NCBI RefSeq assembly: GCF_003425985.1
Contig: NZ_CP022985.1
Coordinates: 657,501 to 721,500 of the forward strand
Direction: 5' to 3'
Origin: Mariniflexile sp. TRM1-10
GTDB taxonomy: Bacteria > Bacteroidota > Bacteroidia > Flavobacteriales > Flavobacteriaceae
DNA length: 64,000 nt
Below are positions 34,904 to 45,000 of the stretch, piece after piece. A program made the translations under genes and the position numbers. Position 1 is the stretch's first letter, and each line of letters starts with the position of its first letter. Below the pieces are notes generated by a model. The model searched no databases, was not told the DNA's origin, and saw only the letters and a list, made by a program, of their open reading frames with translations.

Positions 34904-36368
34904 ATTCAGAAACATACCAAGTGCCGAAATAGAAAACTTCATTGACAGACTTGATAACAAAATTTCCTTTATCAATTCTAAGTTTGGAATTGAATTAAAA
35001 TCATACGGAAATATTTTAAGAGTCGCCATAAATGCAATTCAAAATGATACTATTGAAAATCTAATTGAAAGAGTAAAAATCAATAAAGAACTTGAAAAGG
35101 CATTAGATAACGCAGGTGGCTACACAATTGATTTTCTCGGAGAAAATAATCCTAAAAATGAACTGCTTGAAATTCTTGATTTTTTGCAATCAAATTTACC
35201 AAAGCAAGAAATTTTATTGAAACACTTGAACCAAATAAATAAAAGGACAATTGCTTTTTTTGACAATAATGATATTGACTTTGCTACAAAACAAATCAGA
35301 AATAGAAAGGTAGATATTCAGCCTTTTTCTGCCTTAAAGAAATTGCAACTTGAGAACAGAACACTTGTATTTCACAGTTTCAATGGTCAAAAAGATTTTG
35401 ATTTACTATATAACCTTTATAATGAAGTAATCCTTGTAGTTTATAAACAAGAAAAAAATCTTTACTACAAGTATTTAGATAACAGGAAAAAGCTGATTGA
35501 AAACGAAATAAAGTCAACTGACAGATTTTTACTTTGCGGAGTTGAATATCAAGAAACGAGAAATTATTCAATTGATGTAAGTTCGACTATAAATGGCATT
35601 GTTTCAAAATTGGATGATTTGGGAAATAGAGCTTATGATGGTTACAAAAATGAATGTGATATTTTACTAAATGATAGTGAGGAAAAACTTGTTTACAAAA
35701 TAATCACAAACCTTTCTGAATTATACCTTGAAAGTAACGATACAGTTTTTACGGAGCGTGGAGAATTGAATAAAACCTATAAAGTAAAAGTTGGCGATAG
35801 AATTAGAGTTTATCCTAAAGAGGAATTGGCTGAAAACTTATACCAAGTGGCGGTTGAAACTGAGCCTGAAATATTTGGAAAAGTCGAGGAACATTCTATT
35901 TATTGGAAACAACTAATAAATGAAATGAGACATAAATACGGAGATGAATTGCTTTATCAAAAATTAAAAGAAAGAGGACTAAGAATATTGCCAAACACAT
36001 TAGCAACTTATGGCAAAGGGCACAGAAAATTTCCGATGTTTAATAATGATTTACGGGCTATTTTCAAACTCTACTATTCTGAGAATTCAGATATTGAAAT
36101 AGACTCAATGACAAGACCAATTTTTAAATCTAAAACAACCTATAACAGCACAATGATTGTTCTTGGGCGAGGTTTAAAACAAGAATTACGCTTGTTTTTA
36201 AAAGAGAATAAAATTGGAGAGATTTTACAAAAGCGAAATTTTAATGCAACGACATTAAAGGCTTTTGTAGATGAGTATATGCCTTTACATCTCGTAAATA
36301 GCAAAGAGGTTTTTAGTGAAAATATCGAGACATTGGATGAATCAACTTTACAATTAATTGAATTATGA
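34896..36368 (+). CDS. Uncharacterised second gene of DISARM-like operon, possibly DrmE C-terminal half, 490 aa
   Basis: Soluble protein, helical N-terminal half, then a beta-containing segment (KVKVGDRIRVYPKEELAENLYQV) and a helical C-terminus (EEHSIYWKQLINEMRHKYGDELLYQKLKERGLRILPNTLATY). The latter resembles the tail I associate with DrmE-family proteins, but I cannot confirm it. Stop overlaps the drmA-like start by four bases (ATGA), so it is translated with the helicase and surely acts with it. The alternative is an unrelated accessory subunit of a DrmAB system. Confidence 0.55.
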   Translation: MIKFRNIPSAEIENFIDRLDNKISFINSKFGIELKSYGNILRVAINAIQNDTIENLIERVKINKELEKALDNAGGYTIDFLGENNPKNELLEILDFLQSNLPKQEILLKHLNQINKRTIAFFDNNDIDFATKQIRNRKVDIQPFSALKKLQLENRTLVFHSFNGQKDFDLLYNLYNEVILVVYKQEKNLYYKYLDNRKKLIENEIKSTDRFLLCGVEYQETRNYSIDVSSTINGIVSKLDDLGNRAYDGYKNECDILLNDSEEKLVYKIITNLSELYLESNDTVFTERGELNKTYKVKVGDRIRVYPKEELAENLYQVAVETEPEIFGKVEEHSIYWKQLINEMRHKYGDELLYQKLKERGLRILPNTLATYGKGHRKFPMFNNDLRAIFKLYYSENSDIEIDSMTRPIFKSKTTYNSTMIVLGRGLKQELRLFLKENKIGEILQKRNFNATTLKAFVDEYMPLHLVNSKEVFSENIETLDESTLQLIEL

Positions 36369-39300
36369 GTGTAAAAGAAAATAGAGATATACTAATTGGA
36401 CGAGTAAAAAAGGAAATAATAGGTCCAGGTTCAGATATTTTTCAATGCAATGAGGATTTCAGTAATGAAATAATTGAAGGCAAGCCTTTGCAAAGATATT
36501 TTTCAGGAATTCTTTTTCCAAAGCAACTTCAACCCAATGGAAGTGATAATGGACAGGAGGAAATGAAAGAGGAAGACGAGGACGATTTGACTGATTTAAC
36601 CTCTGACTTAACTGAAGGCGAAACCAAAGAAATTGAGGTGTTTGAAGAAGAAGACGAAATAGAAAAAACAGACACTCAACCAAAATATACTTCAAACACA
36701 TTTTTTCCTTCGCATTTCGGGATAACATTTGCCGTTGACAAATCTTGCAAAAGCTTTAGAGCAACAATCAATTTCGGTAATTATAAGAAAGCCAATTTTC
36801 AAGAAATTAAAATTCCATACAACGGAGAAGGCATTCATTTTTTAGAGCAGTTCGGGCTTAACCATTTTGTAACTTTTGATGCAGAAAGCAAAACACTATC
36901 ACAAACACAAAAAATTCAAAGAACCAAAGACGGCAAAATCACACCTGAGTATCTCCATTTTCAAGATTGCCTTAAATCATTGAGGCAGAATACAGACAAA
37001 GATTTTGCTCTATATAAAGTCATTACAAAACTGTTTTTCAAAGATAAATACAAGAGATTTGAAAACTCAATTTCTTTGGACATTGATATTTCGAAGATAG
37101 ATGCAGCTCCAAACAAACATTTACAATTAAAACTTTCTGAACAGCCAAATTGCAACTTTGAAAATTGGAATAAGGAATTGAAAGAAAACCTTGTTTTCCA
37201 TTTAAAACTGTATTCTAACTACGCTGACAAATATTACATCAAAGCTGTCCTTGAAAACAAAGTGCAAATACCAAAGGATAAGTTTTCATTATCAAAAGAA
37301 AAAGTCAATCAAGTTAGTTGTTTTCAATCAGAAGTGAAAATTGAAAGTGAAAACCTATTGCCGTTTCGAGATTACAAAACTCACTTATACAAAACTGACG
37401 AGGATAAAATGTTAGATTATTTGTATAGAGAAAAATTAGCATTTGGAATAGGTCATAATACTGCTTGTAATTGGGAAAATGCACAATCTCCAAATACTCC
37501 ACAATGGATTGAATCTACATTTTTGCCCGAATATGATGTAAAAAGTCAAAGTTCCGAAACAGACAAAATCAAAGGCGAAATTCTAAATATCAAAAAACTT
37601 TCAGTTTACAATACAGATACGAAAAGCATAATTTCAAATCTTATTAAGGTTTCAGAAGCTTATAAGAATTGGATTGAAGATGAACGGAAATCTGCAAGCG
37701 GAAATGAATTAGGTTTAAAAAACATTACAAAATGTGAACAGATTTACAGTCGAATAAGCAACGGAATTAAACTACTTTCAGAAAATGACAACGCTTTACG
37801 AGCATTTCAATTAGCAAACACAGCTATTTACTTGCAAATGTTCCAAACAGCACAACATTTTAGCACAAAAAAAGAAGGATTTGAAGTTTGGGAACGAAGC
37901 GAAATTTTACAACATAATTTTCAAGAATACGGAAAATTAGATTTTCCTTCTGACAGAGTTCCTGAATGGAGACCATTTCAGTTAGCGTTTATTTTGCAAT
38001 GTTTAGCGTCATTTGTTGATGAGAATAGTAACGAGAAGGAGTTAATTGACTTATTGTATTTCCCTACGGGAGGTGGAAAAACCGAAGCATATTTAGCAGT
38101 TTCAGCCTTCTTAATCTTTTGGCGAAGAATTCAGTACGCAACAAGTTATGATGGTGTAAACATCATCATAAGATATACGCTAAGACTTCTTTCAGCACAG
38201 CAATTTGAAAGAGCTTCAAAAATGATTTTAGCTTGTGAATTTATTAGAACTAATCACAAAGATTTAGGGGATAAAATGATTTCTATTGGATTTTGGGTTG
38301 GGAAACAAACCGTTCCAAATAAACTCAAAAATGACAATGGAAAGGATGCGGAAGCCAAACTAAAAAAATTGCAGTCCAAATTTAATAACGGAACCTATAA
38401 TCCAAATTATGATACAAATCCACTGCAACTTTCAAATTGTCAATGGTGCAATACAAAAATCATATCAAGGTTAGAGCAAAAAAGTTCTACTTACCAAATT
38501 GGACACAGGATTGACAGGCAACTTAAAAGCCATTGTTTAAATGACGCTTGCCACTTTTCAGAAAAAAATGGTGGCTTACCAATTGTTCTAATTGATGATG
38601 ATATTTATTCAAAACCACCAACTATTTTATTTGCAACAGTTGACAAATTTGCTGCTTTAGCTTGGAAAGGTGAATCGACAACACTTTTTAATAATGGCTC
38701 AAATAGAAAACCTGAATTGATAGTTCAGGATGAGTTGCATTTATTGAATGGCACCTTAGGCAGTTTAGTAGGATTATTTGAAAATGCCCTTTTAACGCTT
38801 TGCGACAATCCAAAAATAATTGCTTCAACTGCAACAGTAAAGAACGTAGACAAACAAATATTGGGGTTATACGGACGTGAAGCAAAAGTATTTCCGCAAT
38901 ATGCAACAAATTCAGATGATACATTTTTCTCAAAAGTAATTGATGAAAGTAAACGAAAATATATTGGTGTTTTACCTACCGGTAAAACCACTGTAGTTAC
39001 CAATCTTCAATTATTAGCTTCGCTAATGTTTGCAAGGTTAGAAATTTGGAAAAAATCCACTGATAAAACTGATGCTGATAGTTTTTGGACTTTACTTTCA
39101 TATTTCAAAAGTCTTAAAGAAATCGGTCGCTTTTCAAACAAGATAAACTCTGAATTGAAACCTATTATCAAGCAACTACAAGTGAGATATTTAATTGACA
39201 ATTATAATTCGGCAAATAATTATCTCAAACTTTCTTACAGAAATATTGAATTGACAAGTAGAATACCAAACGAAAAGATCAAGAAGAATCTCGATAAACT

Positions 39301-39988
39301 CGATATACAATTCAATGGCGATTTAAAAGACCATAAAGCCTATGACCTTGTTCTTGCAACAAATATGATAAGTGTTGGACTTGATGTTGGTCGTTTAGGA
39401 GTTATGATAATGAACGGAATGCCACCAAATACAGCCGAATATATTCAGGCAAGTAGCCGAGTTGCTAGAAAAAACGAAGGGGTTGTCTTTACACTCTACG
39501 ACCCATTTAACAGCAGAGATTTATCGTTTTATGAAGATTTCGTGCAGTTTCATAAAACATTTTACAAGCAAGTGGAACCATTGAGTGTTACACCATTTGC
39601 AGAAAATGCCTTAGACAAAATGTTGTTTACGCTTATTCTTGCCTATTTCAGGCATACAACGCAATACACACATAATGATACTGCAACTGCATTGTCTTAT
39701 GATGAAGTCAAAAATGATTTAAAAAATAATCTTGTTCAACTTTTCCAAACCCATCAATTCGCACAAAATGATTTGGAATTAATTTTTGAAAAAATAGACC
39801 GAATTTTAGATAGTTGGCGAACAAGAGTTCAAGACAAAGGTGATATGAAATATTATCTTCCTTTCAAACCTGAACAAAGTTTGATTATGCCTTCTAGTGA
39901 AAATTCAGATGAAGAATATCCATTGAAAGCAATGCAATCAATGAGAAGCGTAGAACCAAGTGCAGAAATATTAATCAGACAATATTAG
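36365..39988 (+). CDS. drmA: DrmA-like DISARM helicase, 1207 aa
   Basis: Superfamily 2 helicase. Walker A at about residues 565-573 (FPTGGGKTEAY), followed by the typical DrmA stretch IIIRYTLRLLSAQQFERASKMILACEFIR. DEAD-like box at about 786 (QDELHLLNG), motif III IASTATVKN, and the C-terminal lobe with LATNMISVGLDVGRLGVMIMNG and QASSRVARKNEG (motif VI). The N-terminal 500 residues carry an acidic low-complexity insert (EEMKEEDEDDLTDLTSD) and the DrmA accessory domain. The region WCNTKI...CLNDACHF looks zinc-binding. With DrmB it forms the core of DISARM, which binds and unwinds incoming DNA. Length typical of the family. Confidence 0.85.
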   Translation: MSVKENRDILIGRVKKEIIGPGSDIFQCNEDFSNEIIEGKPLQRYFSGILFPKQLQPNGSDNGQEEMKEEDEDDLTDLTSDLTEGETKEIEVFEEEDEIEKTDTQPKYTSNTFFPSHFGITFAVDKSCKSFRATINFGNYKKANFQEIKIPYNGEGIHFLEQFGLNHFVTFDAESKTLSQTQKIQRTKDGKITPEYLHFQDCLKSLRQNTDKDFALYKVITKLFFKDKYKRFENSISLDIDISKIDAAPNKHLQLKLSEQPNCNFENWNKELKENLVFHLKLYSNYADKYYIKAVLENKVQIPKDKFSLSKEKVNQVSCFQSEVKIESENLLPFRDYKTHLYKTDEDKMLDYLYREKLAFGIGHNTACNWENAQSPNTPQWIESTFLPEYDVKSQSSETDKIKGEILNIKKLSVYNTDTKSIISNLIKVSEAYKNWIEDERKSASGNELGLKNITKCEQIYSRISNGIKLLSENDNALRAFQLANTAIYLQMFQTAQHFSTKKEGFEVWERSEILQHNFQEYGKLDFPSDRVPEWRPFQLAFILQCLASFVDENSNEKELIDLLYFPTGGGKTEAYLAVSAFLIFWRRIQYATSYDGVNIIIRYTLRLLSAQQFERASKMILACEFIRTNHKDLGDKMISIGFWVGKQTVPNKLKNDNGKDAEAKLKKLQSKFNNGTYNPNYDTNPLQLSNCQWCNTKIISRLEQKSSTYQIGHRIDRQLKSHCLNDACHFSEKNGGLPIVLIDDDIYSKPPTILFATVDKFAALAWKGESTTLFNNGSNRKPELIVQDELHLLNGTLGSLVGLFENALLTLCDNPKIIASTATVKNVDKQILGLYGREAKVFPQYATNSDDTFFSKVIDESKRKYIGVLPTGKTTVVTNLQLLASLMFARLEIWKKSTDKTDADSFWTLLSYFKSLKEIGRFSNKINSELKPIIKQLQVRYLIDNYNSANNYLKLSYRNIELTSRIPNEKIKKNLDKLDIQFNGDLKDHKAYDLVLATNMISVGLDVGRLGVMIMNGMPPNTAEYIQASSRVARKNEGVVFTLYDPFNSRDLSFYEDFVQFHKTFYKQVEPLSVTPFAENALDKMLFTLILAYFRHTTQYTHNDTATALSYDEVKNDLKNNLVQLFQTHQFAQNDLELIFEKIDRILDSWRTRVQDKGDMKYYLPFKPEQSLIMPSSENSDEEYPLKAMQSMRSVEPSAEILIRQY

Positions 39989-39993
39989 AAGAT

Positions 39994-41901
39994 ATGCCAA
40001 ACGATAAAATAAAGCACGGTAGAAGCAAGCATATATCAAACTATGGTGGAGTTGGTTCGCTAATTGAAACAACAGATAATTCAATAATCATTGAAACTTT
40101 TGACAATTGGGGCTATTCCGACTTAAATGAGAAATTAGCTCATTACATCATTAAAGATGATAGGCTTTTACAGCGACTTAAAAATAGATTCCTAAATCTT
40201 AGACATTTAGTTTCAATCCCTACTGATAGAGATTCATTTTTACATCAAGTGAGACCTAAAGCAAGTTATTTTCCAAAATGGTTCTATTGTACTAATCCTA
40301 AATGTGCAAGATTAGCAACTTATGATGAATGGTTAAAAAGATGGTTAGCATCAGGAAAAAAGCGTGATTTTTTCAACCCTCCAAAATGCAGTAATAAAGA
40401 CTGTAAGGAAAATCATTTAGAGCAAATTCGATTTGTTATGACTTGTAGTAACGGTCATATTCACGATTTACCTTGGGAGTATTGGAATAATCGATTGGCA
40501 TCTGATAGAAATAATGCAGAAGAAAACGAAGAAGACGACAACAAGAATGAAAAGCCAAGTGGTCCTCAATTAGATTACACAAAAAAATGTTGTGGTGACC
40601 AACAAGACTTAGTTTATAGAATAAGCCGAGAAAATACAGAACTTTCAGGTATTTGGATTGAGTGTAAAAATGAAAAGTGCAAGAAAAAGGCAAACCTAAA
40701 AGGTGTTTTCAATTTTGAAAAAAAGTGTGACGGTAAAAAATATTGGCTAGGTCAACTTAACGGCAAATTTCACGAAGAAGAATGTGGCATTACAATGCAA
40801 CCAAGCATTTCCGTAAAGCTAAAAACCAGTAATAGTGTATACTATGCAAATACCCTAAGCAGTCTTTTCATTCCTGAGCTTCAAAACCCTCTATCTAATG
40901 AAATAAGAATAGATATTGACAATATGTTAGAAAGTGAACAATTTACAACTGAACAAATTGTTCAACTTATTAGCATCCAAAAGAAAATTGACAATGAACT
41001 TATTCAGCAATATTTAGAATCAGGGGAGATAAAATATATTCCCGATAATGTTTACCGTCAAACTGAGTATGAATACTTCTTAGAGAAAGAGCAACCAGAC
41101 AATAGGCAAATAAAATTCAAAGTAATTGACTGCGCTGAACAAATTAATGGTTTCTCAAAATTGGTCAAAATTGACAAATTGAAAAAAACTACAGTTCAGA
41201 CTTCATTTACCAGAAACGAACCAATTGATATTGATTCAATCTTACAAGACCAAAATGAATATGAATATACGGTTCAAAGACAATCTGTTTCAAAGAACAA
41301 TTTTGATTCTAAAACTCTACCTGCTTTAGAAAGCTATGGAGAAGGTATTTTATTCATCTTAGACAAAAGCAAATTAGAGCAATGGGAAAAGCAACAAGAT
41401 GTAATTGAAAGAACGGAAAAAATTAAATCCAACGCAGAAAATGCAGATTGGAAATCCCATCAAATTATAGCAAAGACATTAACTCCAAGAAAAGTACTGA
41501 TACATACACTTTCACATCTCGTAATGAGAGAATTGGAATATGTATGCGGTTATCCATCTTCTTCACTCTCAGAAAGACTTTATGTAAGTGGAACAATGCA
41601 CGGATTTTTAATATCTGCATTTGACGGTACAGATGGCTACTTGGGGGGACTTTCAAATCTTTGCAATGACTTAGAGAATTTGAGAAGAATTATTGAAAGT
41701 GCAATATTCAGAGCAACAGACTGTTCTTCTGACCCTATTTGCATTGAATCTGAAGGACAAGGGGTTGGACAGCTAAATCTTGCAGCTTGCCATTCCTGTA
41801 CTTTGACACCTGAGACGACTTGCGAACTTTCAAACCTATATTTAGACAGAAATTTAGTAATACACAACGAATTTGGATATTTCAAAACAATGATAGAATA
41901 A
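39994..41901 (+). CDS. drmB: DrmB-like DISARM protein (DUF1998), 635 aa
   Basis: Starts with HGRSKHISNYGGVGSLIET, the usual DrmB opening. Several Cys pairs follow: YCTNPKCARL, CSNKDC, MTCSNGHIHDLPWEYW, KCCGDQ, CKNEKCKK. The C-terminal DUF1998 domain includes VLIHTLSHLVMRELEYVCGY, ISAFDGTDGYLGGLSNLCN, and a final zinc knuckle CHSCTLTPETTCE. DrmB binds DrmA and stimulates it. Only five bases separate the two genes. No drmC (phospholipase-D nuclease) or DISARM methyltransferase follows; the next gene is an ICE gene on the other strand. Confidence 0.85.
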   Translation: MPNDKIKHGRSKHISNYGGVGSLIETTDNSIIIETFDNWGYSDLNEKLAHYIIKDDRLLQRLKNRFLNLRHLVSIPTDRDSFLHQVRPKASYFPKWFYCTNPKCARLATYDEWLKRWLASGKKRDFFNPPKCSNKDCKENHLEQIRFVMTCSNGHIHDLPWEYWNNRLASDRNNAEENEEDDNKNEKPSGPQLDYTKKCCGDQQDLVYRISRENTELSGIWIECKNEKCKKKANLKGVFNFEKKCDGKKYWLGQLNGKFHEEECGITMQPSISVKLKTSNSVYYANTLSSLFIPELQNPLSNEIRIDIDNMLESEQFTTEQIVQLISIQKKIDNELIQQYLESGEIKYIPDNVYRQTEYEYFLEKEQPDNRQIKFKVIDCAEQINGFSKLVKIDKLKKTTVQTSFTRNEPIDIDSILQDQNEYEYTVQRQSVSKNNFDSKTLPALESYGEGILFILDKSKLEQWEKQQDVIERTEKIKSNAENADWKSHQIIAKTLTPRKVLIHTLSHLVMRELEYVCGYPSSSLSERLYVSGTMHGFLISAFDGTDGYLGGLSNLCNDLENLRRIIESAIFRATDCSSDPICIESEGQGVGQLNLAACHSCTLTPETTCELSNLYLDRNLVIHNEFGYFKTMIE

Positions 41902-42089
41902 TATGGCAGCACAATTGGTGGCACATTTGCAAAACAACCACTAAACCAACGTCTGGCAAAACGGCACGAAATGACGACGAAACTGACGATAGAAAAAGAA
42001 AGACGAAGGCATAAAGGAAATAAAGTCTTATGTACTAATTAATTGCAAACAGCCAGAATCAAAAGTTAACTTAACATGCACGATTATCA

Positions 42090-45000
42090 TTAAATTGTCT
42101 TTAAGCGTACAGGTGAACTTTCTTGAACCTGAGCATCATTGATTTTAACAGATCCTTCCTGCTCTTCAACCATTTGTTCTTTAGAATCGGGAGCAATAGA
42201 CAACTGTATTTTCCTTTCAACGGCTGCCAGTTCTATTTTGAGGTCGCTTAATTTATTTTCCTTTGTCCAAGTTCCATTGACTACTTCCTGAAGTACAGGT
42301 AAATCCTTTTTCAATTCTGTTATTTTCTTTTGTTCCTGTCCTATATAGCCAGGCAGTTTTTCCAACGCTTTTAAAAAGTTCAAGGCTGCCGTTTCAGGAT
42401 CTTTGGCCATAATACCGTTATTGTAAGTGTATTTTATATTGCCTTCACCCTGTACTAAAAAACGGTTGACTTTTATATCCATTCCTTCTTTTTGGGACAT
42501 TTCAGTTTTGACGAGCAAGGTAAATCCATAAAGGTTGCCTATTTCTTCATACTGACCTCCCGTGCGAGCTTTATCCGCAATTTGGTTAAGTTTAACTCCA
42601 ATTAGTTTTACATTGGCATTCGTAGATAGGTCATGCAGTTCTACAGGATTTGCAATAGTACCATCTGGTCTTTTCTGTATGCGTTTTTGCAGGTTTTCCC
42701 AATCGAGACTCATACGCGTTAGACGGGATTCAGCACTTTCAAGCATGGCGCTAACATCTTCCAATTTATATTTGGAACTGAATTTGGAGCGATTGAATGC
42801 CTGTTTTTCACTTTCCAGTCCTGCAATTTGTTTTTCCAGTTTAGCTTTGTCCAACAGGTCTGTATTTCCCGAAAGTATGGCTACATATTCAGAGAAGTTC
42901 ATACCGGATTTTTCATCCATGCTGCCTTCATCAATAGTACGCTTACCTAAACTGTTATTTTTCAACTGATCAATAAAAAGCTGTTTGTTGTACAAAAGAT
43001 TGAACTTATAGCTATCCAATGATTTTTCGACAGCATAGATAATTACATCCACTTTATTTTTAGCAAAAAATTTAGCGATTTCATTGCCTTTACGGATAGC
43101 CCGTCCGTCCCGTTGGGCTAGATCACTAGGTCGCCATGGGGTATCCAAATGGTGAACGGCAACGGCTCTTTTTTGTGCATTTACACCTGTTCCGAGCATA
43201 CTAGTAGAACCAAACAGTATGCGTATCTTCCCTTGGTTCATCCCATCAATAAGTTCCTTACGCTGCTTATCGGTTTTGGCTTCCTGTATAAAACGAATTT
43301 CGTGTGCAGGGATGCCGTGGTCTTCTACGAGCTTGCGTTTGATTTCCGCATACACATTCCATTCTCCAGGTTTATAAGTACCTAAGTCCGAAAAAACAAA
43401 TTGGGTTCCTTTCTGAGCTTTGAAACGGTTATAGTACTCAGCTAATTTAACAGCACAATGCGAGGCTTTGTTATCGGGATGGTCGGCATACTTACCGCTT
43501 ACCATCCGCATATCCAATGACATCTTACGTGCATAATCCGTAGCAATGAGCATCTTGGCTTTTTCTTCCCTCGGTGTCAATGGTGGTCTTCCCAATAAGG
43601 TCGCATTTCCTGATTTGGCAAATTCCATCAGGTTTTTGATAAACGCTTCCTGATCTGGTGTCGGTGGTATGTTGTACAACACCTCGGTCTTATCGGGACG
43701 GTCAATACCAATATCCTTTGCGGTTCGGTAATCCGTAATTTCAGAATAGAACTGTGCCAGTTCCGGCACTTTGATAAAGTAGCGGAAACGTTCTTTTTGT
43801 ACAATGGTATTGGCAACCGAAAACTCATAATCGGTCGTTTTCCTTGCATAGATAGCTGCCCAAGCATCAAAGCAACTGATACCCTGTTTTTCCAATGCTT
43901 GTGGTCGCAGGTATTTGAACAAAAGGTACAGTTCCGTTAGTGAATTACTGATAGTAGTGCCCGATAAAAAGGTGGCTCCCAAATCTTTTCCGGTACGCTC
44001 TTGTATAGTTCTTATGGCAAAGAGCAGGTTTAGGGCTTTCTGGCTTCCTTGCATATTACCCAGTCCCGCTACACGCTCATGACGGGTATTGAACATCAGG
44101 TTTTTGAACTGATGGCTTTCGTCCACCAATAGGTGGTCGATGCCCATCATTTTAAAGTCCACTACATCGTCCTTTCGATTATCGATGTCGTACTCTAAAG
44201 TTTTGAGCTTTACTTCCAAATTTTGCTTTCTTACGATAACGCCTTTTAGCATGCCCCTTGAAATCTCCTTACCCTGTGACTCCAAAGCGGCAAGATTTTC
44301 TTCTACATTGTCCAGTTCTGCCTGCAGAATTTCCTTTTGCATTTCGGGAGATTGCGGTATCATCCCAAACTGGTCATGGGTAAGGATCACACAATCCCAA
44401 TCGTTGTTTTTAATATCCCCAAAAATGCGCAAACGTTTTTTGGGCGTAAAATCTTCTTTGCCGGGATACAGGATTTTAGCATGGGGATAAGCCGTTCGGT
44501 AGGTCTGGGCTATCTCGTGGACATTACTTTTCAATCCCATGATTATGGGCTTATGGGCCAGTCCCAAGCGCTTCATTTCCTGTGCGGCCGTACACATGAT
44601 GAGCGTTTTTCCAGCACCTACTTCGTGGTCGCAAATAGCGCCTCCATTGAGCTTTATCATCCACACGGCATCCTTTTGGCTTGCGTACAGATCTTCTATT
44701 CCCAACGCTGTACGATTCAATCCCGGGAAATCCTGATGGCTTCCATTGTACTGCGGGCGGACAAAGCAGTTAAAGGTGTCATTGTATTGGTCGGTGAGTC
44801 GTTTTTTAAACTCATCATTTTGGGCGTGTAGCCACTCCGTGTAGGCTGTACGGATTTCATCGATCTTGGAATTTGCCATTTGTATGGCTTCCATATCCCG
44901 AACCTTGACTTCCTTGTCACCAATCATTATCTTTTTGGTAATATCCGGTGTGGTATTTACCAGTGCGTGTTTGATAAGGGCTATACCGTCAAAGGTCCTG

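Noticed and set aside
41902..42089. Possible small gene after drmB
   Set aside because: Only 190 bases; the frame there overlaps drmB and continues as Lys/Thr-rich sequence without structure.
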